Part shown: in pieces, positions 54,406-62,897 of the stretch
Numbering within the stretch: the first letter of the stretch is position 1
Layout: the number at the start of each line of letters is the position of its first letter
Assembly (NCBI GenBank): GCA_963668655.2
Contig: CAXXPQ010000002.1
Location: 1 to 64,000, forward strand
Reading direction: 5' to 3'
Source of the DNA: G963668655 sp963668655
GTDB taxonomy: Bacteria > Myxococcota_A > SURF-8
DNA length: 64,000 nucleotides
The notes under the pieces: model-generated
The model's database searches: none
Told to the model about the DNA's origin: nothing
What the model saw: only the letters and a program-made list of their open reading frames with translations
Made by a program: the position numbers and the translations under genes

Positions 54406-54779
54406 GATTCTTCCTTTCGTTGGTCCCACCGGGCAGGGCCGTTGTCCCGCACGTCCAGGTGGGTGAAGGTGTGGTAGATACCGAGGCCGCCCTGCTTGAA
54501 GGCGGGGATACGTTTGGCGATGCGGGCAATTGTTTCCGGATCGATGCCACTCACCACCACGTCGGCGGCCTTGCCTAACAGGTGCTGGCTGTCGATCTCG
54601 CCGCCCACGTCCTGGTTGTGGCGCGGGCACCGGCAACCGGAGTTGATTCCAATGGGGCGCTTGATGATGTCCCGCAGTTCCTGGAGAGATTGCACCAGCA
54701 AGGGGTCCACCCCATCGAAGCCGCAGCCGCAGGGACAGCGAAACTCCCAGACGCTGAAGTTCTTCGACAGGTCGCCCAT
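54402..54779 (-). CDS. M15-family peptidase (endolysin-type)
   Basis: 125 residues. The zinc-binding pattern of M15 D,D/L,D-carboxypeptidase-like enzymes is present: SQHLLGKAAD (His66, Asp73) and THLDVR (His107), with the N-terminal WEFRCPCGCGF motif. It would cleave peptidoglycan stem peptides. No signal peptide. It sits behind a small XhlA-like membrane protein, in the tail gene block rather than a separate lysis cassette, and could be a lysis enzyme or tail-associated. Confidence 0.9.
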   Translation of the reverse strand: MGDLSKNFSVWEFRCPCGCGFDGVDPLLVQSLQELRDIIKRPIGINSGCRCPRHNQDVGGEIDSQHLLGKAADVVVSGIDPETIARIAKRIPAFKQGGLGIYHTFTHLDVRDNGPARWDQRKEES

Positions 54780-54780
54780 G

Positions 54781-54957
54781 TCAGCCCCCCAACAGCGCCA
54801 GGACCTGCTTGACCTGCAGGGCCCCGCTGCCCAGCATGACGCCGATCAGCACGTAGGCTACGTTGCGCACCAGCTTCATGGTGCGTTCAAGCTCGCCCAC
54901 CCGACCGGTCAGGGCTTCGATCTTCTCCGCCAGCAGTTTGATGTCTTCCGTGGACAT
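54781..54957 (-). CDS. XhlA-like small membrane protein
   Basis: 58 residues from ATG 54957. A charged helical N-terminus (LLAEKIEALTGRVGELERTM) is followed by one membrane segment (NVAYVLIGVMLGSGALQV). This is the layout of XhlA-type holin or haemolysin accessory proteins. It lies upstream of the M15 peptidase with a one-base gap, as in lysis cassettes. Too short for easy family assignment. Confidence 0.75.
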   Translation of the reverse strand: MSTEDIKLLAEKIEALTGRVGELERTMKLVRNVAYVLIGVMLGSGALQVKQVLALLGG

Positions 54958-54968
54958 GGTTCGCCTCC

Positions 54969-55445
54969 TTAAACCAGCCCCTCGGCGTCGAGGGCGATGC
55001 CGGAGAGTTTCCTACCCACCGACTCGTCGTCGATGGAGAAGCCGCCCTCCACATCGGTAAACTCGAAACCGAGGAAGCGGATGATGCGGGGCGCGTTGTT
55101 TTTCGGGGGATAGACGATCAGGATCGTGCAGTTGCGCAGATCTAGCAGGTCCGAGAATTCCTGGTCGCCGATTTTGAAGGTCTTGATCTGCACCTCGCGC
55201 GAGCGGCGGGAATTGACTCCCTCCTCGATGACCGCCTTGTTCAGCTCCTTCACCTCGAAGTCAACCTCGTACTCCTTGAAGGCCCGGCCCATCGCATGCG
55301 GCTTGCGGTAGCCCGCGCCGCGAATGGGAGACTTCGACTGGCTCGCCTTCCAGGAGAGGTTCTGGAGCGCCATGATCTTCACACCGTCGACGAGAAGCGA
55401 TATCTCCTCGCCGGACGTTCCTTGGATAAAGCCTTCAGTGGCCAT
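54969..55445 (-). CDS. Tail tube protein
   Basis: 158 residues. A beta-rich protein with LLVDGVKIMALQNLSWKASQ, RAFKEYEVDFEVKELN and RIIRFLGFEFTDVEGGFS. It follows the sheath gene directly and is of tube size, matching the XkdM/FII-like tube family. Forms the inner tube ejected on contraction. Confidence 0.85.
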   Translation of the reverse strand: MATEGFIQGTSGEEISLLVDGVKIMALQNLSWKASQSKSPIRGAGYRKPHAMGRAFKEYEVDFEVKELNKAVIEEGVNSRRSREVQIKTFKIGDQEFSDLLDLRNCTILIVYPPKNNAPRIIRFLGFEFTDVEGGFSIDDESVGRKLSGIALDAEGLV

Positions 55446-55456
55446 CGTTCACCTCA

Positions 55457-57745
55457 TTACTTCAGATAGACCGTGGTGTAGATCATCTCCATCGCCCGAC
55501 GCGGCTGGATGCCCAGGGAGACGTAGACGTCGCCCAACAGCCGATCCGCCGCCGTGGAGACCGCACTCAATTCGAAGGCGTCGATCTGACCGCCGTCGCG
55601 CATCTGCTCCAGGGGCCGCGCCATCGCGGATTCCAAGCGTCGCAGGCCTTCGCCCGCCGCATCGTTCTCCTCGCCCACGTAGGGCTGTCCGGCTTCCCGC
55701 GCCGCCTTGGCCCCGTAAAACACCGCCCGCAAATCGTTCACGCGGGAATAGTCGCTTCCTTCCGCCCCCGCCGTCAGGCTGTGCGCGATAATGAAGCCGC
55801 GTCCCGGTTTGAAACGCACGCAGTTGGCCCGGTTTTGGATCAGCGTCTCGATGTGGCCGGGAGAGAATTCCGGTACGAGTTTCAGGATGTTCTTGACCGG
55901 CTTGTTGATCAGAGACTTCTGCACTTCGAGTCCGGCCATGACGCCGCCGCAGGAGGCGGTCACCGGGCGGACGTACTCCTCGCCGTCCGAGTCCATGAAC
56001 TGCGCCCCACCCGCGAAGACCACGGCATTGCGGTCGCCCACCTGGGCCATCATCGTGGCGATGTTGTCCACGTAGGTCTGCAGGTCGGAGAGGTAGCCCG
56101 CCGAGCCCTCTTCGTAGTCGCTCTCGAATTCGGGCGTCTCCAGGATGGCGAAACGCTCCGCCTGGTGCAGGGTAAACATCTGCTCGCAGTGCAAAAGCAC
56201 CGCCGTCCACAGGGCGTTGGTGTTGGCTCCCACCGCGTGAATCCAGGCCGTGTCGGTTTTGGCGATGGTCGCTTCCAGCCCGGCCAGGTAATCGGCGTTG
56301 CTGGGCTCGCCGCCTTCCTCGCCGTCGGTAAACGGTTCGTAGCGCGTCGGATCGGGGCCGCCGTCGCCTTCCTCCAGGCTCGGCATGAGCCACAAGGCAG
56401 GCGTGGTCAGTAATTCCGCCTCGTAGATTCCGCTATCGTTGATCGCATCGGCGACGTTGGTGGTGGCCGTGGCGATGAGTCCGGTCGCTTCGTAGGTACG
56501 CACCAGGAACGGCGAGACGTTGCGGTCCTGGATGGTGATGGTCGTGCGCACCACGGCGTCGGTGATCCGGTAGCCCAGTCCTCGCAGGCTCTGCGGCAGG
56601 CTGAGACTGTCCACCAGCATGCCGCTGGGCGAAGGTATCGCATGCCAGTCCACATCGAGGATCAGCAGCCGGTCCTGGGCCTGCATGTCGTTGTGCAGCG
56701 CCACCAGGAGATGACCGCTGTTCATGTCGGCGGCGATGCCTTCGGGCACGTCATCTACGTCCAGCCAGGGATCGAGAGACAGTTCGCCCAGCAGGAGCGG
56801 CGGCGCGTCGTGCGAATCGATCACCGCGACGATCTTGCGGGCCGTGCGATCCAGGAAAAAAGCGATCTCCTCCGGGTCTTCGCCCTGCATGATGGCGGCC
56901 AGGTCGATCCAGAAGGCAGCCGAGGAGACGTCCGGGTTGAGCAGGCCGAAGGCGCTGTAGTCCCAGACGTTCTCCACCGTGGGCGGCGAATCCTCGGTAT
57001 CGATGTAGTAGAGCCGCTTGTCGGTGGTCATGGCCAGATCGCCGCCGGGACCGTCGAAGGCCTGCACGAGCCCGGTGATGGTCTCGTCCATTTGCAGAAA
57101 CGTCGTCAGGTCCAGAGTGCGTTCGGGGATCAGCACGCCCGCGTTGGTGAAGTTCCAGATGGTGGGATGCCCGTCCATCGAGGCGTAGCCCAGGACCGAA
57201 AATCCTGCCTGCTCCAGCGGTCCCAGGGGGATGATCGGCATTTCAACGCCAACCACGGAGCCAATCTCCGGCGGCAGCGTGATTTCCTGAACCTGGTTCA
57301 GATTCTCGTCGTAGATCACGACCCGGCAGGGGTTGTCGTAGACAGCGGCATAGCCGGAGACGAGGCTCACGAAGGTCTGGGTGACGTTGAGCCAGTGGTT
57401 GTTGCCCGCTTCACCGTAAGGCCCCCGGATACGCATGGTGTCGGATTCGTCGATGCCGGGAAGTACGATCTGCGAACGCACGCCGGTGCCGATGCGCACG
57501 GCGTGGATGCGGGTCGATCCGGCGTCGAAGGCTTCCTCGATGGCGCGCAACAGCGGTCCACCCTGGAAAATGGTCTTGGCCTGCTTCTTGGCGTCGGGTC
57601 CAGACAGGGTGAAGACCTTGTTCGGCTGGCCGTCGTCGGCGGGTCCGATCTTGGCCTCGACATTGGCGAGTGAAGCCGGGATAACTCCGAGATGGCCGTC
57701 TTCGTACTCGGTGTAGGAATCGGGAATGATCTTGCGAACGGTCAT
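55457..57745 (-). CDS. Contractile tail sheath protein
   Basis: 762 residues, larger than P2 FI-like sheaths. The N-terminus begins MTVRKIIPDSYTEYEDGHLG, and an insertion domain lies around residues 250-450. The C-terminal part SPGHIETLIQNRANCVRFKP and GRGFIIAHSLTAGAEGSDYS carries the sheath-family fold, ending GDVYVSLGIQPRRAMEMIYT. Sheath subunits contract to drive the tube. Confidence 0.85.
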   Translation of the reverse strand: MTVRKIIPDSYTEYEDGHLGVIPASLANVEAKIGPADDGQPNKVFTLSGPDAKKQAKTIFQGGPLLRAIEEAFDAGSTRIHAVRIGTGVRSQIVLPGIDESDTMRIRGPYGEAGNNHWLNVTQTFVSLVSGYAAVYDNPCRVVIYDENLNQVQEITLPPEIGSVVGVEMPIIPLGPLEQAGFSVLGYASMDGHPTIWNFTNAGVLIPERTLDLTTFLQMDETITGLVQAFDGPGGDLAMTTDKRLYYIDTEDSPPTVENVWDYSAFGLLNPDVSSAAFWIDLAAIMQGEDPEEIAFFLDRTARKIVAVIDSHDAPPLLLGELSLDPWLDVDDVPEGIAADMNSGHLLVALHNDMQAQDRLLILDVDWHAIPSPSGMLVDSLSLPQSLRGLGYRITDAVVRTTITIQDRNVSPFLVRTYEATGLIATATTNVADAINDSGIYEAELLTTPALWLMPSLEEGDGGPDPTRYEPFTDGEEGGEPSNADYLAGLEATIAKTDTAWIHAVGANTNALWTAVLLHCEQMFTLHQAERFAILETPEFESDYEEGSAGYLSDLQTYVDNIATMMAQVGDRNAVVFAGGAQFMDSDGEEYVRPVTASCGGVMAGLEVQKSLINKPVKNILKLVPEFSPGHIETLIQNRANCVRFKPGRGFIIAHSLTAGAEGSDYSRVNDLRAVFYGAKAAREAGQPYVGEENDAAGEGLRRLESAMARPLEQMRDGGQIDAFELSAVSTAADRLLGDVYVSLGIQPRRAMEMIYTTVYLK

Positions 57746-57746
57746 G

Positions 57747-58124
57747 TCAGCCCTCCTTCACCGGGCGTTTGAGCCAGGCTTCGCGTAGGCGCAGGAAGTC
57801 TGCTTGCGTCATGCGGGTGCGATCCGTCCAGCCGTAGGCCGCCTTCAACGCCCCCAGCATGACCGCATCGGTTCCGGTGCGGCGGGCGAGCAGGTCCACT
57901 GGCAACACCGCCGGGCGGGTCGATCCGCCCAGCAGGCCGCCGCGTCGCGGGCGGGGTTTGTTGGGTGGAACAGGAGTGGGTTTCGCGCTTGCGCCGTCCG
58001 GCTTGGACTCGGTCTTTTTCGCCTTCGCTTCGTTCGCCTTGTCCGGTTTCGTCTTCGTATCGGTCTTGTCGGCGGGAGTCGTTTCCGCCGTCTCGACCGG
58101 AATGGGTTTCTCTTTTTCGGTCAT
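57747..58124 (-). CDS. Phage protein with a disordered Lys/Pro-rich N-terminus
   Basis: 125 residues. Residues 1-60 are low-complexity (Lys, Ala, Thr, Pro), while the C-terminal 60 residues are a small helical domain (LPVDLLARRTGTDAVMLGAL ... MTQADFLRLREAWLKRP). Family unknown. It overlaps the preceding gene by ATGA and ends one base before the sheath gene. Confidence 0.7.
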   Translation of the reverse strand: MTEKEKPIPVETAETTPADKTDTKTKPDKANEAKAKKTESKPDGASAKPTPVPPNKPRPRRGGLLGGSTRPAVLPVDLLARRTGTDAVMLGALKAAYGWTDRTRMTQADFLRLREAWLKRPVKEG

Positions 58125-58684
58125 GGCCTATCCTCGTTCAGGTGAATACGTTCAATGACGTGCTCGACCGGCTGTTCGACCGGGAGCATGCGCCGGGCTG
58201 ACAGGGTCAACGACCCGCGATACAGAAAGGGTTCGCCCGTGATGTCTGGCGGAATGTTCTGGCGTCCCCTGGGCTTCAAGCTCGCCAACCGAAAGCTCAC
58301 GGGCGGATCGCATTCCGAGTCGATCAGTTCCAGCAGTCCCGCAGACAGGGCGGTCAGCAGCGCCGCGGATTCGATGCTCTCCAGGATGTCGTCCACGATC
58401 TCCTGGCCGTGTCGTCCGGCTTCGGAGGGCGAACTGACGGTCAGACGGAAGCTCTCCTCCGCCTGGTGCAGCTTGCCAGCCGTGGCGACGAAGCCGTTGT
58501 CCGCATGCCGGGTGGTGAAGTCCTTCTTCCCGCAGCCGAGCGGCTCCACACCGTGGGTCAGTTCGATCACGGTGCAGCAGGGATAGCGATGCTTCACGTT
58601 GGCCAGGTCGTCGGCGTAGACGTGCAGGCCTTCCACTTGCGAGGCCGCCCACAGCGCCAGGGCTCGTTTCAGTGATCCAGTCAT
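58121..58684 (-). CDS. Phage tail-connector type protein (tail terminator position)
   Basis: 187 residues from ATG 58684, coupled by ATGA to the HK97 gp10-like gene. Position after gp10-like and before the sheath suggests the tail terminator or completion protein. I do not recognise sequence motifs beyond a mixed alpha/beta pattern. Confidence 0.7.
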   Translation of the reverse strand: MTGSLKRALALWAASQVEGLHVYADDLANVKHRYPCCTVIELTHGVEPLGCGKKDFTTRHADNGFVATAGKLHQAEESFRLTVSSPSEAGRHGQEIVDDILESIESAALLTALSAGLLELIDSECDPPVSFRLASLKPRGRQNIPPDITGEPFLYRGSLTLSARRMLPVEQPVEHVIERIHLNEDRP

Positions 58685-59070
58685 CGCGCCCTCCGCTTGA
58701 AGCGGGCAATGGCCCGACCGACAGCGCGTCCGAAGACCTTGTTCGCCTGTTTCTGGCCCTCCAGGAAGGCCGGTTCGAGATAGGGCTGGGCCGGGCTGTG
58801 CTTCGTTCCAAACTCCACGTAGGGCGCGTACTCGGTGTTGGTGCCAACGTAGGCTTCCGCCCAGGAGGCGACTACCGGCGTGATCGACGAGCGCAGCAGA
58901 CCCGTGTCCACCGGACACAGTTCCTTGGCCTTGGCCTCAATGATCAGCGTCAACTCGACCACCGCCTTGCCCAACTCCTCCTTCACGAGGCCGGGCATCT
59001 GTTTGAGCGCCTTCTGCAGGTTCTCGATGGCGCGCAGGTCGATGTTGATCTGAGCGAGTCCCTTAGCCAT
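58681..59070 (-). CDS. HK97 gp10-like tail-completion protein
   Basis: 129 residues with the family pattern ENLQKALKQMPGLVKEELGK, CPVDTGLLRSSITP and YAPYVEFGTKHSPAQPYLEP. gp10-like proteins act at the head-tail junction. Overlaps the preceding gene by 8 bases. Confidence 0.92.
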   Translation of the reverse strand: MAKGLAQINIDLRAIENLQKALKQMPGLVKEELGKAVVELTLIIEAKAKELCPVDTGLLRSSITPVVASWAEAYVGTNTEYAPYVEFGTKHSPAQPYLEPAFLEGQKQANKVFGRAVGRAIARFKRRAR

Positions 59071-59437
59071 GCGCCGCCTCCCGCTTCTCCAGTTCCAGGT
59101 GCAGATCGAGATGCGTGATTTGGCCGAAAAGGTTCTGCGGCTTGACTTCGGTCACGCGGTAACGCGTCGCGCCGATACGGAGGAAGTCTTGTTCCAGAAC
59201 ACCGCAATCCGGCAGCACCGAGGCCACGGCGTCCGCGCCGATCTCGGCCAGGTCTTTGGGCGCGAGGTTCTTCACCTCGACCGGGATGCTCCCGATCTCA
59301 GCCTCGGCCGCCTCACGCGGTCCGAAGAAGGAGTCCTCGTCCGTGACCTGGGGACGGAGGATCGTCGCCGTCTGACCCGACTGGCGGATCATCCAGGCCA
59401 CGTCCCCCGCAGCTTGTCGGCGCTGCCGCTCGTTCAT
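59063..59437 (-). CDS. Head-closure/neck-type protein
   Basis: 124 residues from ATG 59437, which overlaps the stop of the membrane protein gene as ATGA; an earlier in-frame start would lie inside that gene. A beta-rich protein (GQTATILRPQVTDE, YRVTEVKPQNLFGQ, ITHLDLHLELEKR) like phage head-tail joining proteins. Exact family not certain. Confidence 0.75.
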   Translation of the reverse strand: MNERQRRQAAGDVAWMIRQSGQTATILRPQVTDEDSFFGPREAAEAEIGSIPVEVKNLAPKDLAEIGADAVASVLPDCGVLEQDFLRIGATRYRVTEVKPQNLFGQITHLDLHLELEKREAAHG

Positions 59438-59991
59438 TTCGTTTCGTCCTCGCGCTTCCACAGCGACAGCGGCTCACACTTCATGCGGGTCTTGCCGGTC
59501 TCTTCGTCCAGGTATGCCTCGCAGCGAAATTCCACGATGCGACCGTTCTCGGCGCAGCCCGCGAAGACGCCGCCGCCGTAGGTCACTTTCTCGCTCCAGT
59601 CCACCGAGAAGGAGGGGGCGATGGTCGCCTGCTGGCAGCCCAGCAGGTAGTCCCCGGCCTCGGCGGCGATGGCTTGGCGCGAGTCGATGAGGAACTGTTT
59701 GCTTACGGTCCCGCAGCCGGAGAGCATCACGACGCCCAGCACAACCACCAGCACAAACAGGATCGGGCCGGGGCGCTTGGGCTTGTTGAGGTCGTTCCCG
59801 GCGGCCCGCAGCAGGTCGGAGAGCAGGTTGCCTTTCACTCCGCCCGCCAGCGAGCCCAGGGCGAGCAGTCCCGCCGTGTTGCCGTTGAGGGCCAGGACGA
59901 CGCCCACAATCGCTGTGGCAATCTGGATGATCGTCGTGGCCACGTCCCACTTGCCGTAGGCGAAGGGATCGAGTTTGATTTTATTTTCCAT
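59434..59991 (-). CDS. Membrane protein with a lipobox-like motif, inside the head-tail gene block
   Basis: 185 residues. A first membrane segment near residues 20-40 (TTIIQIATAIVGVVLALNG) and a second at about 75-92 (ILFVLVVVLGVVMLSGCGT), where LSGC looks like a lipobox. The C-terminal 95 residues contain four cysteines (LGCQQ, GCAEN, FRCEAY, KCEP). It does not resemble head-tail connectors; a lysis or superinfection-exclusion role is possible but unproven. Confidence 0.7.
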   Translation of the reverse strand: MENKIKLDPFAYGKWDVATTIIQIATAIVGVVLALNGNTAGLLALGSLAGGVKGNLLSDLLRAAGNDLNKPKRPGPILFVLVVVLGVVMLSGCGTVSKQFLIDSRQAIAAEAGDYLLGCQQATIAPSFSVDWSEKVTYGGGVFAGCAENGRIVEFRCEAYLDEETGKTRMKCEPLSLWKREDETK

Positions 59992-59995
59992 CGTT

Positions 59996-60445
59996 TCAAC
60001 ACCTTTCCGGTCGCCGCGAGCCGATGTGGTAAACCAGCGGCTGGGCTTCCAGTTCGAGCAGGGTTTCGTCCGCCAGGGGATTGAGGCGCTTTATCAGCGC
60101 CGTGTACTGCGCCAGCAGGTCCTTTTCCAGGTCGGCGAAGTGCTTGGCCTCGCTCGACCGGCTCATGCGTTTGTCGCCGGAGGAGAAGTCCACCCGCTGC
60201 GCCGCCCGGGCCCGCAGCAGATGGCAGACCAGCACTTTCGTGCGGATGAGCCAGGCCTCCCGGTGCTCCCCCGGCATGTCGGGCGATACGATCTCGCCGT
60301 CCAGACGGTAAGCCACGGCCAGATCGGCGGCGACCACCGGCAGAGCCCGTTCAGCGGCGCGCCGGATATACTCCGGGGCCACGAGCGGCTCCCCGTCCTC
60401 GCCCGTGAAATCGAGCAGGATGTCGGCAGCGAGTTCGGCGAGCAC
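59996..60445 (-). CDS. Head-tail connector type protein
   Basis: 149 residues, alpha-helical throughout (YIRRAAERALPVVAADLAVA, MPGEHREAWLIRTKVLVCHL). Gene position after the capsid block suggests an adaptor of the gp6/gp15 type. Family not assigned with certainty. Ends four bases before the membrane protein gene. Confidence 0.7.
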   Translation of the reverse strand: MLAELAADILLDFTGEDGEPLVAPEYIRRAAERALPVVAADLAVAYRLDGEIVSPDMPGEHREAWLIRTKVLVCHLLRARAAQRVDFSSGDKRMSRSSEAKHFADLEKDLLAQYTALIKRLNPLADETLLELEAQPLVYHIGSRRPERC

Positions 60446-60658
60446 CTACGCCTCCTTGGTCTTGGCGGCCTTGGCCGCAGGTTTATCGGCAGCCGGGTAG
60501 CCGATGGCGACCAGCCCCTTGGTCTCGGCATCCTTCAAGGTGGCGCTGATCTTCTCGATCTTCGCCTCTCCCTTGGGCGCGAGCTTCAGCGGCTGCTTCT
60601 CCCCGGCTCCGTTCGGCACCACCAGGTGCGTGTCGAGCTTGTTGGTCACGGTCATCAT
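60446..60658 (-). CDS. Small phage protein, Ala/Lys-rich C-terminus
   Basis: 70 residues. LDTHLVVPNGAGEKQPLKL and ISATLKDAETKGLVAI suggest a small folded part, then an Ala/Lys tail. Stop directly abuts the start of the next gene. Function unknown. Confidence 0.7.
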   Translation of the reverse strand: MMTVTNKLDTHLVVPNGAGEKQPLKLAPKGEAKIEKISATLKDAETKGLVAIGYPAADKPAAKAAKTKEA

Positions 60659-60724
60659 GGCGTCACTCCAAATGGCTGGAGGACGGGACCGCCGGTTCAG
60701 ACAGTCCCGTCCCCGTCAGGGGGT

Positions 60725-61141
60725 TTAGGCGAAGGTCAGGTCCAGGGACTCGCCGCAGTGAACGAAGCCCGAGCCCTGGGTCGCGCCGCCGACGATGGTG
60801 ACGTCGCCGGAGTCGGCGTACTCCACCTCCAGGTCGAAGGTGCCGCTGGCCTCGTCGGTTTCGATGATGATGTCCTCCGAGCCGTCGCCGGAGAGCACGG
60901 TCCCGTTCCCGGCGGCCGCGACCGTCATCGTGGCCCCGGCGGTGCAGGTCAGACGGATGCGCTCCTTGGCGGCTAGGTCCTGCATCAGGGCGTTCTTGAG
61001 TTGGATCGTCACGGCGATCCTGTCGTCGGCTTCGGCTCCGGGCTCGCCGAAGGTCAGCACGGCGAAGCGGTCGGCGAATTCCTGGGCCATCTCGTCGAGG
61101 GTCACTTTCTGCACGGGGGAAACGGCGTCTTGGATCGGCAT
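60725..61141 (-). CDS. Phage virion-type protein, paralogue A
   Basis: 138 residues. The C-terminal half (GATMTVAAAGNGTVLSGDGS ... VEYADSGDVTIVGGATQGSG) is a beta-sandwich-like domain. A similar domain, with GVDSADLIAQTDETG and LAAGATQGSPL, lies in the next gene upstream (61163-61639), so they are duplicated. The N-terminal part resembles head proteins next to the capsid gene but no family was recognised. Confidence 0.7.
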   Translation of the reverse strand: MPIQDAVSPVQKVTLDEMAQEFADRFAVLTFGEPGAEADDRIAVTIQLKNALMQDLAAKERIRLTCTAGATMTVAAAGNGTVLSGDGSEDIIIETDEASGTFDLEVEYADSGDVTIVGGATQGSGFVHCGESLDLTFA

Positions 61142-61162
61142 GGTCTTTCTCCTTGTCTGTGG

Positions 61163-61639
61163 TTAGGTGAACGAAACATCGCTCGTCGCCGCCGAGTCCA
61201 GCAGGGGACTTCCCTGTGTGGCTCCGGCGGCCAGGGTAATGACGGTTTGCACGGGACAGGTCACGAACAGGTCGAGCCGTCCCGTTTCATCGGTCTGGGC
61301 GATCAGGTCGGCGGAATCCACACCGGAGAGCGCCTGGCCGTGCTCGCCCACGTTCAGCCGCGCCCGGTCGTCGCAGGTGATGCGCAGGACATGGGCGGCG
61401 GGAATGGCTTGGTCGAGGTAGTCTTTTAGCTGCAGCGGCATGAGCTTGACGTTCGGTTCCACGTCCTGGGCCTCGCCCCAGGTCACCGCCACGAACTTCC
61501 GCAGGAGCGCCTGCGCCAGCTTGGCCGGAGTTACGGCTCCATCGGGAAGCACACCGCCGCCGCCCAACGGAATGCTCGGGTCGAGGCGGTCGGCCGGAAT
61601 CGAGCCGGGTTTCAGGAAGCGGCCATCCAGTCGGGTCAT
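61163..61639 (-). CDS. Phage virion-type protein, paralogue B
   Basis: 158 residues, sharing the C-terminal beta domain (NVGEHGQALSGVDSADLIAQ, LAAGATQGSPL) with the neighbour at 60725-61141. N-terminal segment FLKPGSIPADRLDPSIPLGG is Pro/Gly-rich. The start overlaps the preceding stop by ATGA. Function unknown, possibly a capsid-associated fibre or decoration. Confidence 0.7.
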   Translation of the reverse strand: MTRLDGRFLKPGSIPADRLDPSIPLGGGGVLPDGAVTPAKLAQALLRKFVAVTWGEAQDVEPNVKLMPLQLKDYLDQAIPAAHVLRITCDDRARLNVGEHGQALSGVDSADLIAQTDETGRLDLFVTCPVQTVITLAAGATQGSPLLDSAATSDVSFT

Positions 61640-62013
61640 GGGCCACCTCCGATCAGCGTGATCCGGTCGCCCGCCTTCAGCGCGATCTCCTCATCCAGCC
61701 AGGAGAGGACGTTCGCAGCCGGATCGACCGTGAAGTCCTCCCCGAACGCCAGCACGAGACCGTTCAAGGCGACCTGCATCCGGTCGGGGCCAGGCCAGGG
61801 CACGGGCAGCGCAAACTCGGCGTCCCCATCCTGGGCGACGACGATCAGACCGGTCTGACTCTGGGCCGTGACCTCCAGCGCATCCCGCTGGATGGCGTTG
61901 GACAGCGCGGGCGTAAGGCTCTCGACCGTCTTTTCCTCGTCCGGCGCGAAGATCAGCCCCGCGCCGGGGATGTCCAGCACCGTGGGGAGGGTGTTTTTAA
62001 CCGTGACCGGCAT
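61636..62013 (-). CDS. Phage protein of unknown function
   Basis: 125 residues of beta-rich sequence (VDIPGAGLIFAPDEEKTVE-like motifs, WLDEEIALKAGDRITLIGGG). It follows the major capsid gene by 10 bases. No family recognised. Confidence 0.7.
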   Translation of the reverse strand: MPVTVKNTLPTVLDIPGAGLIFAPDEEKTVESLTPALSNAIQRDALEVTAQSQTGLIVVAQDGDAEFALPVPWPGPDRMQVALNGLVLAFGEDFTVDPAANVLSWLDEEIALKAGDRITLIGGGP

Positions 62014-62023
62014 GAGCGCCCTC

Positions 62024-62884
62024 CTACGGCAGGATCACGACCTTGGCCAGCAGGTCGGGACGCAGCACGCCGTGGGCCGCCTCCATCCACGCCAGCCAGC
62101 CGGTCTTGAAGCGTTTGGGTTCGTTGATCGTCTCCGTGCTCAAAGCCTGGCGCAGCGCGAACTTCCCCACTTCCTCGTCCGGGAAGAGGATCACCTCGGA
62201 GAGCCCCATGCTGGAGGTGGCGATGATCTCGGCCCCGTTGTAGATCTTGAAGATGCCCTTGAGTTGCAGTTCCCGCTTGGTCTGCGGGTCGAGGTTCCAG
62301 CCGCGCATGTCGTTGGCGCGAGCCCCGCGCATCAGCAGGTACTTCACCGACAATTCCATGTCCTCGATGAAGCTGATCGCCTCGTTGACCGCGTCCTCGG
62401 TGAGCTTGCCGCCGGTCACGGTCACGGTGCGCTCGGCGGGCACGGCGGCGGAGAGCACGGTGACGGTGCGCTTGTCGATGGCCTTGCGGATTTCGTCGGC
62501 GGCCGACTTCTGGATGTCGAGCATGGTGCCCACGTTGCCGTGCTTGAGCACGGAGATGTCCACCATCGGCATGGAATGGATGCGGTGGATGGGAAACTCC
62601 ACCTCGTCCTCGACGATGCCCGACTCCACCGCGTCGCCGTCCTTGGAAATCCAGTAGGCTTTCAGCTTCGGCTTCTTCTGGAACTTCGCCGGTTCGCCGG
62701 GCGGCAGCTTCATCTTGGTCAAGAGCAGCGATGTGATCTCGCGGGTCTGAATCTCCATGTCGATGGGCGGAGCGATGGCGGCGGCCAGCGCCTTCAGCCC
62801 TTCCGGGGAAGAGACTGCCTCGCTCATCAGCTTGGCCATCGTGGCCATGTAGTCGTCCGAATGGACCTGGGTCAGATTTTCCAT
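62024..62884 (-). CDS. Major capsid protein (HK97-like)
   Basis: 286 residues. An N-terminal arm (LTQVHSDDYMATMAKLMSEA) is followed by the peripheral and axial parts of the HK97 fold (MVDISVLKHGNVGTMLDIQK, AADEIRKAIDKRTVTVLSAA, LMRGARANDMRGWNLDP, TINEPKRFKTGWLAWMEAAH). Size and position downstream of scaffold and decoration genes fit the major head protein. HK97 is the best guess; I did not identify its exact group. Confidence 0.85.
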   Translation of the reverse strand: MENLTQVHSDDYMATMAKLMSEAVSSPEGLKALAAAIAPPIDMEIQTREITSLLLTKMKLPPGEPAKFQKKPKLKAYWISKDGDAVESGIVEDEVEFPIHRIHSMPMVDISVLKHGNVGTMLDIQKSAADEIRKAIDKRTVTVLSAAVPAERTVTVTGGKLTEDAVNEAISFIEDMELSVKYLLMRGARANDMRGWNLDPQTKRELQLKGIFKIYNGAEIIATSSMGLSEVILFPDEEVGKFALRQALSTETINEPKRFKTGWLAWMEAAHGVLRPDLLAKVVILP

Positions 62885-62897
62885 TGCGCTCCCTCCT

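Noticed and set aside
55449..56393. 314-codon frame overlapping the tail sheath gene on the same strand
   Set aside because: Arg/Gly-rich shadow of the sheath frame with no family features; the sheath reads through continuously.
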